Under the pieces are notes generated by a model, which saw nothing but the letters and a program-made list of their open reading frames with translations, searched no databases and was not told where the DNA came from. Shown here one piece after another: positions 1 to 6,488 of a stretch of DNA of 21,708 nt (positions are counted from its first letter, which is position 1; each line of letters opens with the position of its first letter). This DNA is from Flavobacteriales bacterium UBA958. Lineage in GTDB: Bacteria; Bacteroidota; Bacteroidia; Flavobacteriales_D; Crocinitomicaceae. The DNA is taken from positions 17,105 through 38,812 of the forward strand of contig DBCM01000034.1 of the NCBI GenBank assembly GCA_002293045.1. Direction: 5' to 3'. Both the position numbers and the translations under genes were made by a program.

Positions 1-9
1 CAATACCCT

Positions 10-341
10 AGCCCTGAAAGGGCGGGGCGAAATCCCATAGCCCCGAAGGGGCGCAATACCCTAGCCCTGAAAGGGCGCAATTCCCTAGCCCTGAAAGGGC
101 GTTATCCATTAGCCCCGAAGGGGCGTAATACCATAGCCCTGAAAGGGCGTTATCCGTTAGCCCTGAAGGGGCGTAATCCCCTCGCCCTGAAGGGGCGAAA
201 TACCCTAGCCCTGAAGGGGCGTAATCCCCTAGCCCTGAAGGGGCGAAATCCCATAGCCCTGAAGGGGCGCAATACCCTAGCCCTGAAAGGGCGAAATCCC
301 ATAGCCCTGAAGGGGCGCAATACCCTAGCCCTGAAAGGGCG
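10..341. repeat. Tandem array of 14 palindromic 24-bp repeats
   Basis: Fourteen units start at 10, 39, 63 and then every 24 bp to 327. The first spacing is 29 bp because of a 5-bp GC insertion. Each unit holds a 13-bp hairpin (GCCCT-GAA-AGGGC type, 5-bp stem, GAA triloop) and about 9 bp of looser, A/T-richer linker. Three stem versions occur: T-A closing pair (6 units), C-G (2 units) and T.G (6 units). C.A, which the opposite strand's wobble would correspond to, is absent. The array starts near the window edge and may continue to the left. A reading frame through it on the minus strand yields only an 8-residue repeat and is not a gene. Confidence 0.9.
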
Positions 342-393
342 AAATAATTGCCGTAAAATAACATTATTAACCTTTTAGAATGAAAATAAATAT

Positions 394-401
394 TAATTTT
401 G
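394..401 (+). promoter_or_regulatory. -7 promoter element before the AAA ATPase gene
   Basis: The octamer TAATTTTG fits the Bacteroidota consensus TAnnTTTG and lies 30 bases before the ATG at 432. The surrounding region (342-431) is very A/T rich. No good -33 TTG at the usual distance was found, so the call rests on the -7 box and position alone. Confidence 0.45.
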
Positions 402-431
402 TGAAAATAATCACATAATTAACACTTATAA

Positions 432-1757
432 ATGGAAAGATCCCTCCAACAAAGCCTCATAACATGGAAAAACAACCCCAACAGGTTACCGTTAATACTC
501 CACGGTACTAGGCAAGTTGGAAAGACCTATATCATGAAATGGTTAGGACAACAGGAATTTGACCGTTATGCTTATTTTAATTTTGATGAGCGCCCGGAAT
601 TAAATGATTTTTTCAAACTGAACAAGGATGTTGATCGCATTATAAACGCTCTTTCACTCATCGGTGGAACTCCTATTAATGATTCTTCTTTGCTTATTTT
701 AGATGAGATTCAAGAGTGCCCAGAAGCATTAAATACCTTGAAATATTTTGCTGAAAAAAGACCTGAAATTCCAATTATATGCGCAGGTTCTCTTTTGGGA
801 ATTTCTTTAAATTCAGGAAGTTCTTTCCCTGTAGGAAAAGTATCTTTTTTATCGTTATTTCCGATGACATTCAGAGAAGTTTTACCGAACTGGCGTATCG
901 AATTATTCAACTACTTAGAACAAATCAACTCCATTGAACCCCTACCATCCTATTTTTTCAATGATCTTCTTGATCAATTTAAAATATACTTAGTAACAGG
1001 TGGTATGCCCGCCGTTATCAATTCTTTCAACGATGCGCATTCCTTTGAAACTTGTGAAAACGTTTTGCAAAATTTAATTCTCTCCTACCATGGTGACTTT
1101 GCTAAACACCCTATTATGAGCGATGTTGCTAAAATAGGACAGGTATTCAATTCACTACCAAGCCAATTAGCAAGAGAAAACAAAAAATTTATTTACCAAT
1201 TAGTCCGAACTGGAGCGAGAGCTCGCGAATATGAGGATGCTATTCAATGGTTAAATCACTCGGGAATGGTGCATCAAATTAACCTTGTCTCAAAACCAGC
1301 CATTCCAATGCACGCCTACATCGACTTAGGTGCCTTTAAATTGTATGCTTTTGACGTTGGCATTATGCGAAAAATGGCTAAGCTTTCCCCGTTGGTATAT
1401 TCCGAAGGCAATCGATTATTCACTGAATTCAAAGGCGCAATGATCGAGAATTATATCCTGCAAAGTCTGATCGCGCAGTTTTCAGAGATTCCCACCTATT
1501 GGACGTCTGGTAATTCCGCCGAAGTTGATTTTTTACTTGAATACAACAATCAAATTATTCCCGTTGAAGTGAAAAGCGATGAAAACATTAAAAGCAGAAG
1601 TCTGCAAATCTACAACCAAAAATACTCACCCAAATTACGCATTCGATATTCGTTAAAAAATCTTTCGTATCAAGAGGGATTATTGAATATCCCCCATTTT
1701 ATGTCCGACTATACCAAAGAATTGGTAGATCTAATAATGATCGATAACAAAAGCTAG
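432..1757 (+). CDS. AAA+ ATPase with DUF4143-type C-terminal region
   Basis: The 441-residue protein has a P-loop near its N-terminus (GTRQVGKT, residues 25-32), a Walker B motif (LLILDE, about 87-92) and a sensor-like CAGS at 117-120. This is the layout of the AAA_14 ATPases. The second half matches the DUF4143 part of these proteins and ends in a PD-(D/E)XK-like pattern: E364, D366 in AEVDFLLE, then E379 and K381 in PVEVKS. Family members are widespread and often variable between strains; their substrate is unknown and a DNA- or defence-related role is only inferred. The gene stands alone: a palindromic array lies before it and the next gene is convergent. There is no signal peptide or membrane segment. 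The start at 432 is chosen because the P-loop lies at the expected distance and a -7 promoter box lies 30 bases upstream. Confidence 0.85.
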   Translation: MERSLQQSLITWKNNPNRLPLILHGTRQVGKTYIMKWLGQQEFDRYAYFNFDERPELNDFFKLNKDVDRIINALSLIGGTPINDSSLLILDEIQECPEALNTLKYFAEKRPEIPIICAGSLLGISLNSGSSFPVGKVSFLSLFPMTFREVLPNWRIELFNYLEQINSIEPLPSYFFNDLLDQFKIYLVTGGMPAVINSFNDAHSFETCENVLQNLILSYHGDFAKHPIMSDVAKIGQVFNSLPSQLARENKKFIYQLVRTGARAREYEDAIQWLNHSGMVHQINLVSKPAIPMHAYIDLGAFKLYAFDVGIMRKMAKLSPLVYSEGNRLFTEFKGAMIENYILQSLIAQFSEIPTYWTSGNSAEVDFLLEYNNQIIPVEVKSDENIKSRSLQIYNQKYSPKLRIRYSLKNLSYQEGLLNIPHFMSDYTKELVDLIMIDNKS

Positions 1758-1872
1758 TATTTTTTTGCTTTTCTAACGTTTTATTGCGTTAAATTAAATG
1801 GTAATCAGTTCAGTTGACAACGGTTGTTTTTTATTATTTGTGATCTTTTCGCACGGGTAATTAAATCCTCCT
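1758..1872. other. A/T-rich convergent intergenic stretch, weak hairpins only
   Basis: No gene is seen. Two weak candidate terminators for the rightward ATPase gene are present. The first is a 6-bp inverted repeat AAAAGC/GCTTTT (1749-1754 and 1767-1772), which spans the stop codon. The second is ACAA-CGG-TTGT at 1817-1827 followed by a T run. Neither is strong. Confidence 0.3.
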
Positions 1873-1958
1873 ATTGAAGTTTTTTAGCTAAATTCATTGA
1901 ATGCATTGAAGTTTTTTAGCTAAATTCATTGAATGCATTGAAGTTTTTTAGCTAAATT
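1873..1958. repeat. 32-bp direct repeat, two full copies and one partial
   Basis: Copies begin at 1873, 1905 and 1937. The third matches for 22 bp and then diverges. Each copy holds the perfect 10-bp palindrome TTTAGCTAAA (1883, 1915, 1947). The full copies also hold ATTCA-T-TGAAT, with AATGCATT across the junctions. The third copy ends in an inverted repeat of its own beginning (ATTGAAG ... CTTCAAT). The array lies between the 3' ends of two convergent genes, so a promoter operator is unlikely. Confidence 0.85.
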
Positions 1959-1992
1959 TCTTCAATTGATAATAACACAAGGTTGTTCACCC

Positions 1993-2964
1993 CTACCCCA
2001 CCATCTGGTTACAGCCACGGATATCCGCCTGATTTACGCGGCCTTCGAGCAGGAAACCGCCCGGAACGAGTTTACCTAAATCGTCGGTTGCAATGAAACT
2101 GCAGCTGTTGAGGTTGGCTAAATCAATGATGTTAATTGCACCCCGCTGCCCCTCAGGAACCAGCGCCTTGGGGTCGCTCACGTCGCGCAACAACACCCGC
2201 ATCCATGACGGCGTGCGGAATATTAAATCTGGTCCGCAATACCCTTGAGACAAGAGTTCGGTCATGCCGTATTCGGAATGAATTTCGGACGTATTCAATC
2301 CCTGCTTCAAGGCTTCGTGCAATTCGGGTTTCGTGAGTTCTTTTCGTCGGCCCTTCATGCCTCCGGTTTCTACCACCACCGCTTGTGAAAAATCATTTCC
2401 ATGCTCGGCTAAGTCCAAGAGCGCATAGGACACTCCAAACAGCATGCATTTCCTTCCTGAAGCCAGAGCAGCCACGTAGCGTGCATGAATTTGTTCCATT
2501 TCGTTCAAGACAAAACCCGACAAGGGATGTTCACTTTGCGCAATCAGCCCTTCTACCATATTCACCAATCCTGAATTTCCTTGTTCTAAATAATTAGGCA
2601 ACAAGGCCAAAATAACCCACTCTTTGGGAGAACCAAAATATTGCTCAAACCCGAGGGTATAACTTTGGGTATACAGGCTTGGATCGGTTACTATATGCTT
2701 ACTCCTACCCTGTTCACCTGTCCCGCTGCTCATAAACACTAAGGGATAAACCGGTACTGGAGTGGAAACCACCTCGAATTCTTTAAAAAAACGGATCGGC
2801 AGAAAAGGAATATCCTCGAACCGATTAACCTCTTCCACGTTCATCAAGCGCGCAAAGTCGCGGTAAATCGTGCAATTCGTTAATTGAAATTGTGCGATCT
2901 CCAGCGCCAAAGATCGAAATTCAGCTTCGCTTTGGGGTTCAAAAATGCGCGATGGATTGATCAT
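1993..2964 (-). CDS. LuxE-like acyl-protein synthetase (acyl transferase)
   Basis: The 323-residue protein resembles the LuxE/acyl-protein synthetase family, which are adenylate-forming enzymes related to AMP-dependent ligases. Supporting motifs are the Ser/Thr/Gly-rich MSSGTGEQGRSK (78-89), HSEYGMTE (229-236, like the A5 motif) and ATDDLGKL near the C-terminus (292-299). LuxE activates fatty acids for transfer to a partner protein. No LuxC or LuxD genes are nearby, so bioluminescence is not suggested and the substrate is unknown; in Bacteroidota such genes are usually stand-alone. An in-frame start at 3075 would run into the divergent hemH gene. The start at 2964 is preferred: it leads straight into the conserved region and a perfect -7 promoter box ends only 4 bases upstream. 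Confidence 0.8.
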   Translation of the reverse strand: MINPSRIFEPQSEAEFRSLALEIAQFQLTNCTIYRDFARLMNVEEVNRFEDIPFLPIRFFKEFEVVSTPVPVYPLVFMSSGTGEQGRSKHIVTDPSLYTQSYTLGFEQYFGSPKEWVILALLPNYLEQGNSGLVNMVEGLIAQSEHPLSGFVLNEMEQIHARYVAALASGRKCMLFGVSYALLDLAEHGNDFSQAVVVETGGMKGRRKELTKPELHEALKQGLNTSEIHSEYGMTELLSQGYCGPDLIFRTPSWMRVLLRDVSDPKALVPEGQRGAINIIDLANLNSCSFIATDDLGKLVPGGFLLEGRVNQADIRGCNQMVG

Positions 2965-2968
2965 GTTA

Positions 2969-2976
2969 CAAAAGTA
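2969..2976 (-). promoter_or_regulatory. -7 promoter element of the LuxE-like gene, near-leaderless
   Basis: Read on the minus strand the octamer is TACTTTTG, a full match to TAnnTTTG. It ends 4 bases before the ATG at 2964. If transcription starts at the usual distance, the mRNA would have almost no 5' leader. This box also supports the shorter start of the gene. Confidence 0.55.
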
Positions 2977-3006
2977 AGAAGTTCTGCTAGAATCATCGGT
3001 TTTCCC

Positions 3007-3014
3007 TACCTTTG
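3007..3014 (+). promoter_or_regulatory. -7 promoter element of hemH
   Basis: TACCTTTG fits TAnnTTTG and lies 31 bases before the hemH ATG. No clear -33 TTG was found at the expected spacing. It sits back to back with the leftward promoter at 2969-2976 in the short divergent region. Confidence 0.5.
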
Positions 3015-3045
3015 AACTTTCCAAACTGCGAATTGTTTCTATCCC

Positions 3046-4071
3046 ATGAAAAAAACTTGTGTGCTCCTGATCCAACTTGGTACGCCCGATAGCCCAAAAA
3101 CCTCCGATGTTCGTCGTTACCTTTCTGAATTCCTCAACGACCCTCGCGTGATTGATATTCCTTGGTTAGCTCGGAAAATTTTAGTTAATGGCATCATTGT
3201 TCCCTTTCGAGCACCTAAATCAGCTAAGATTTATAAAGAATTGTGGGAACTTGGGAAGGGTGTTTCTCCCCTATTAACCTATACACAAAACGTAAGTAAA
3301 CTGCTTCAAGCGGAGTACAAGCAAGACGAAGTAACCGTTGAGTTTGCCATGCGCTATCAAAATCCATCCTTGGATTCGGTGCTTGAACGCATTCGTTTGG
3401 CCAATTACGACCGCATTGTGTTATTTCCGCTATTTCCGCAATATGCGAGTGCCTCTTCGGGGTCAGCACTGGAAAAATCCATGCGAATTATTTCCTCTTG
3501 GTGGGTAATTCCAGAGGTAATCGTTGCTGGTCAGTTTTACGACAATCCCCTCTACATCGAGAACATCGTAGAAAACACGAAGGCCTTTGACCTCAACTCC
3601 TATGACCACATCCTTTTCTCCTACCATGGGTTACCGGAACGTCAAGTAGACAAAGTATATGAAGGATCCGATTTGTGCGGGGATCAACCCTGTGAAACGG
3701 AACTCAACGATAAAAATAAAATGTGCTACAAGGCGACCTGTTATGCCACAACAAGACTAATCGTAGAAAAACTTGGGCTGAAAGAAGACCAATACACCGT
3801 ATGTTTTCAATCCCGCCTCGACAAAAAATGGCTCGAGCCCTTCTCAGATAAAATCGTGGAAGAACAAGCAAAAAAAGGAGCTAAACGCTTGTTGGTTTTT
3901 AGTCCTGCATTTGTTGCCGATTGCCTAGAAACCTTAATTGAAATTGGAAGCGAGTACCAAGAGATTTTTGAAGAACATGGTGGAGAAACAGTGGATCTGG
4001 TTCCAAGTAACAATGACCACCCCCTATTCATCAAGGCCCTGAAACATCAATTAAAGGAATTAGGGATTTAG
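3046..4071 (+). CDS. hemH: Ferrochelatase
   Basis: This enzyme inserts ferrous iron into protoporphyrin IX, the last step of protohaem synthesis. The 341-residue product is of normal length. It has the N-terminal LLIQLGTPDSP, the conserved SYHGLP with catalytic His194, and SPAFVADCLETL with the conserved Glu295. Compared with the E. coli enzyme, the segment after SYHGLPER is longer and carries four cysteines (C211, C216, C227, C232). Some bacterial ferrochelatases bind a [2Fe-2S] cluster through cysteines in such an internal segment; whether this one does is inferred. There is no membrane segment. The gene is divergent from the LuxE-like gene and 47 bases before ahcY on the same strand, though ahcY has its own promoter. 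Confidence 0.97.
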   Translation: MKKTCVLLIQLGTPDSPKTSDVRRYLSEFLNDPRVIDIPWLARKILVNGIIVPFRAPKSAKIYKELWELGKGVSPLLTYTQNVSKLLQAEYKQDEVTVEFAMRYQNPSLDSVLERIRLANYDRIVLFPLFPQYASASSGSALEKSMRIISSWWVIPEVIVAGQFYDNPLYIENIVENTKAFDLNSYDHILFSYHGLPERQVDKVYEGSDLCGDQPCETELNDKNKMCYKATCYATTRLIVEKLGLKEDQYTVCFQSRLDKKWLEPFSDKIVEEQAKKGAKRLLVFSPAFVADCLETLIEIGSEYQEIFEEHGGETVDLVPSNNDHPLFIKALKHQLKELGI

Positions 4072-4072
4072 T

Positions 4073-4101
4073 TTGAAATCCTTGATTTATCACTATTTTT
4101 G
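4073..4101 (+). promoter_or_regulatory. -33/-7 promoter of ahcY overlapping the hemH stop
   Basis: A TTG at 4073-4075 (within TTTG) is followed after 18 bases by TATTTTTG (4094-4101), a full TAnnTTTG match. This is the best complete Bacteroidota-type promoter in the window. It begins immediately after the hemH stop codon (4069-4071) and ends 17 bases before the ahcY ATG. Confidence 0.65.
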
Positions 4102-4118
4102 CACTGAAATATAATACA

Positions 4119-5432
4119 ATGAATAATACCACAGAAAAACTAAACTACAAAGTAAAAGACATCTCCCTTGCAGAGTGGGGGCGTAAAGAAATAAAATTAG
4201 CGGAAGCTGAAATGCCAGGCTTAATGGCCCTTCGTGCAGAATACGGCGCATCTAAGCCCTTGAATGGTGCACGGATTGCGGGATGCTTACACATGACCAT
4301 CCAAACCGCTGTATTAATCGAAACCCTAATTGATCTGGGTGCTGAAGTTACCTGGTCATCTTGTAACATTTTCTCTACGCAAGACCACGCAGCAGCAGCG
4401 ATTGCCGCAGCAGGAATCCCTGTATTTGCATGGAAAGGAATGAACGAAGAAGAATTTGATTGGTGTATCGAGCAAACCTTATTTGCATTCGAAGGCGGTC
4501 AACCCTTAAACATGATTTTAGATGACGGTGGAGATTTAACCAATATGGTATTCGACCGTTACCCAGAATTAACCGCAGCGATTAAAGGATTGTCTGAAGA
4601 AACCACCACCGGAGTTCACCGCTTGTATGAGCGTAAGAAAAACGGAACCTTGGTGATGCCTGCAATCAACGTGAATGACTCCGTTACAAAATCTAAATTC
4701 GATAACAAATACGGATGTAAAGAATCCTTGGTTGATGCGATTCGTCGTGCTACGGATGTGATGATGGCTGGTAAAGTAGCCGTTGTTTGCGGATACGGTG
4801 ATGTTGGTAAAGGTTCTGCTGCGTCGTTGCAAGGTTCAGGTGCTCGTGTTATTGTTACCGAAATCGATCCGATTTGTGCACTTCAAGCAGCCATGGATGG
4901 ATTTGAGGTAAAACGATTAGATAGCGTGATTGGCTTAGCTGATATCATTGTTACCGCTACAGGAAACAAATCCATTGTAACTGGAAAACATTTCGAAGCG
5001 ATGAAAGACAAGGCGATCGTATGTAACATCGGTCACTTCGATAACGAGATTGACATGGCATGGTTGAACAGCAAGTATGGCTCAACAAAAATGGAAATTA
5101 AGCCACAGGTAGATTTGTACAATGTGAATGGAAATGACATCATTGTTCTAGCTGAAGGACGATTGGTAAACTTAGGTTGTGCTACAGGTCACCCATCGTT
5201 TGTGATGTCTAATTCATTTACCAACCAAACCCTGGCTCAATTAGAGTTATGGCATAACTCAGATAAATATGAAAACGATGTGTACACCTTACCAAAGCAT
5301 TTGGATGAGAAAGTAGCACGTCTTCATTTATCAAAGATTGGTGTAGAATTAGAAGAATTATCTTCTGAACAAGCCGATTACATTGGCGTTGATGTGAAAG
5401 GTCCATTTAAAACGGATCATTACCGATACTAA
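4119..5432 (+). CDS. ahcY: Adenosylhomocysteinase (S-adenosylhomocysteine hydrolase)
   Basis: This NAD-dependent cytosolic enzyme splits S-adenosylhomocysteine to adenosine and homocysteine. It relieves product inhibition of methyltransferases and feeds the methyl cycle. The 437-residue sequence shows the substrate-domain motif CLHMTIQTAVLIETL (about 56-70), the NAD-binding glycine motif GYGDVGKG (225-232), NIGHFDNEID (303-312) and the typical C-terminal tail ending KTDHYRY. All are intact and the length is normal for the family. It is transcribed from its own promoter just behind hemH and is followed 17 bases after its stop by a strong intrinsic terminator, so it is probably a single-gene unit. 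Confidence 0.98.
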   Translation: MNNTTEKLNYKVKDISLAEWGRKEIKLAEAEMPGLMALRAEYGASKPLNGARIAGCLHMTIQTAVLIETLIDLGAEVTWSSCNIFSTQDHAAAAIAAAGIPVFAWKGMNEEEFDWCIEQTLFAFEGGQPLNMILDDGGDLTNMVFDRYPELTAAIKGLSEETTTGVHRLYERKKNGTLVMPAINVNDSVTKSKFDNKYGCKESLVDAIRRATDVMMAGKVAVVCGYGDVGKGSAASLQGSGARVIVTEIDPICALQAAMDGFEVKRLDSVIGLADIIVTATGNKSIVTGKHFEAMKDKAIVCNIGHFDNEIDMAWLNSKYGSTKMEIKPQVDLYNVNGNDIIVLAEGRLVNLGCATGHPSFVMSNSFTNQTLAQLELWHNSDKYENDVYTLPKHLDEKVARLHLSKIGVELEELSSEQADYIGVDVKGPFKTDHYRY

Positions 5433-5449
5433 GATTTAAGATTTATAAG

Positions 5450-5475
5450 AAAAGCGGCCTCGGCCGCTTTTTTTT
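5450..5475 (+). terminator. Intrinsic terminator after ahcY
   Basis: A perfect 9-bp stem AAAAGCGGC/GCCGCTTTT encloses a CTCG loop and runs into eight T residues (5468-5475). It begins 17 bases after the ahcY stop. The A run on the left side means it could also work leftward, but no leftward gene ends here. Confidence 0.9.
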
Positions 5476-5496
5476 GTTCCCATAGGGTTATTCGTA

Positions 5497-5767
5497 CGAC
5501 TCCGATGGAGTCGAGGGAGTGGTGGTGCAGCCTTCGTTATTATAATATACGACTCCGCTGGAGTCGAGGGAGTGGTGGTGCGGCTCTCGTTATAACATAC
5601 GACGCCGCTGGAGTCGAGGAAGTGGTGGTGCAGCTTTCGTTAGAATATACGACTCCGATGGAGTCGGGTTTAGGCGTTTCCCAAGTAAAGTTACCTGAAT
5701 GACTCCAGCGGAGTCATATGCCTTACACAAACAATGAGGAAAAAAAAAACGACTCCAGCGGAGTCGT
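5497..5767. repeat. Six-hairpin palindromic array at about 50-bp spacing
   Basis: Hairpins of the form CGACTCC-GAT-GGAGTCG (7-bp stem, 3-base loop) start at 5497, 5550, 5600, 5650, 5700/5701 and 5750. The first three belong to nearly identical 50-53-bp units that also share a G-rich tail (GAGGGAGTGGTGGTG) and a TTCGTTA/ATATA stretch. From 5667 on the linkers are unrelated, yet the hairpins keep the 50-bp spacing. The last two carry the loop AGC instead of GCT, so they are in inverted orientation. The third has a T-to-G change that breaks one stem pair. No gene lies in this gap (5433-5801). Confidence 0.88.
5740..5767 (-). terminator. Intrinsic terminator of the toxin-antitoxin pair, formed by an array hairpin
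   Basis: Read leftward, the last hairpin of the array (8-bp stem counting the outer A-T pair, loop GCT) is directly followed by ten T residues (5749 to 5740). This is a textbook intrinsic terminator 34 bases after the stop of the toxin gene. It shows that at least one array unit has a likely transcriptional role. Confidence 0.75.
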
Positions 5768-5801
5768 ACAATACGAAAACGGTCCCTACCTAGAAGTAGG
5801 A

Positions 5802-6134
5802 TTAATACGTTAAAATCTCATTCAAGGTGGTATGGATTTGCTTTAACTCTACCTTTGAAACGGAACCTACTCGCTCCAACAACCGGTCTTTGGAAATAGA
5901 TCTTACATGAAGGGTTAAAGCCTCGGAACGTGATGATAGTCCATTTGTCGGTGATGGATCTAACACTAGATTTCCATGGTAATTCTTGATTTGCGTGGTC
6001 AAGGGTACACACACCACCACCTTTGCATGAACGTTGAGTAAATTACCACTAATGATGATAACGGGTCGATATCCTGCTTGTTCGCTTCCTTTCACCGGAT
6101 TTAAATCCGTGAACCAAATTTCACCTTGCTTCAT
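5802..6134 (-). CDS. MazF/PemK-family toxin (type II toxin-antitoxin)
   Basis: The 110-residue protein begins MKQGEIWFTDLNPVKGSEQ and continues with YRPVIIIS, the conserved N-terminal pattern of MazF/PemK endoribonucleases. It also has the VCVPLTTQ strand of the fold, and its length is typical. Family members cleave mRNA at short sequence motifs and are held inactive by the antitoxin encoded just upstream; the target motif cannot be read from the sequence. Its ATG overlaps the antitoxin stop as ATGA (6131-6134), so translation is probably coupled. A terminator made from an array hairpin follows. No truncation or missing key residue is apparent. Confidence 0.93.
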   Translation of the reverse strand: MKQGEIWFTDLNPVKGSEQAGYRPVIIISGNLLNVHAKVVVCVPLTTQIKNYHGNLVLDPSPTNGLSSRSEALTLHVRSISKDRLLERVGSVSKVELKQIHTTLNEILTY

Positions 6135-6367
6135 TCTTCCGAAAGTTGGCTTAAATAATCGGCCATTCCTTCTTCAGCGAGCATTTGCAGATCGGTATCC
6201 GCTGCCATTTGCTTATAGGATTTAACATAGGCAGCCCGATTAAGTTGCTCAAGATAGATGCGAAGCGCACGTTCTATGAGGGTGTTCTTGGGAACAGATA
6301 GCTCCTTGGCTTTTTGCGCCAGGGATTGCAGAAGATCATCAGGAAGTGAACTGGTGAAGGTTGACAT
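6131..6367 (-). CDS. Ribbon-helix-helix antitoxin paired with the MazF-type toxin
   Basis: The 78-residue protein starts with a short strand-like stretch (TFTSSLPDDLLQSLAQKAKEL) and a helix ending in RALRIYLEQL, as in CopG/ribbon-helix-helix DNA-binding antitoxins. The acidic C-terminal half (DTDLQMLAEEGMADYLSQLSEE) is the likely toxin-neutralising tail. Position directly before the toxin, with a 4-base overlap, supports this. Such antitoxins usually repress their own promoter. The A/T-rich, partly palindromic region at 6371-6390 just before the start could be the operator, which is inference. Confidence 0.88.
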   Translation of the reverse strand: MSTFTSSLPDDLLQSLAQKAKELSVPKNTLIERALRIYLEQLNRAAYVKSYKQMAADTDLQMLAEEGMADYLSQLSEE

Positions 6368-6392
6368 ACTTATAATTAATATTTATTAAATA

Positions 6393-6400
6393 CAAATATA
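6393..6400 (-). promoter_or_regulatory. -7 promoter element of the toxin-antitoxin operon
   Basis: Read leftward the octamer is TATATTTG, a full TAnnTTTG match, 25 bases before the antitoxin ATG. The leader contains an imperfect palindrome (TTAATATTTATTAA on the + strand, about 6376-6389) that could be an autoregulatory operator. No -33 TTG was found at the right spacing. Confidence 0.5.
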
Positions 6401-6450
6401 AAAAATAGTTACAAAGTGAATTGTATTGGGAGCGTTGAAAATTGTTAAAT

Positions 6451-6474
6451 CCTGTTTCACGGTCGTGAAACAGG
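6451..6474 (-). terminator. Hairpin downstream of clpB, probable terminator
   Basis: CCTGTTTCAC and its exact complement GTGAAACAGG enclose GGTC. With the outer G-C of the loop this gives up to 11 bp. It begins 14 bases after the clpB stop codon. The downstream side on the minus strand is only moderately T rich (ATTTAAC), so termination efficiency is uncertain. Confidence 0.55.
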
Positions 6475-6488
6475 GTTTTGAACCAAGC

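Noticed and set aside
10..341. CRISPR array
   Set aside because: The linkers are only about 9 bp and are similar to each other, so there are no real spacers, and no cas genes are near.
8..364. 118-codon minus-strand frame with an 8-residue repeat
   Set aside because: It arises because the 24-bp repeat has a length divisible by three. No signal, domain or start context supports a gene.
1993..2964. Bioluminescence (lux) locus
   Set aside because: Only a LuxE-like gene is present; there are no luciferase, LuxC or LuxD genes.
2965..3075. Upstream extension of the LuxE-like protein to 3075
   Set aside because: It would overlap the start of divergent hemH and cover both promoters; the extra 37 residues look non-conserved.
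5505..5702. 65-codon plus-strand frame in the second array
   Set aside because: The product follows the repeat units and has no recognisable feature.
5497..5767. CRISPR array with 17-bp repeats and about 33-bp spacers
   Set aside because: The first three linkers are near identical, the last two repeats are inverted, and no cas genes are seen.
5818..6225. Small frames overlapping the toxin-antitoxin genes (5818-6012 minus, 6034-6225 plus)
   Set aside because: They are out of frame with the clearly recognised MazF-type toxin and its antitoxin.
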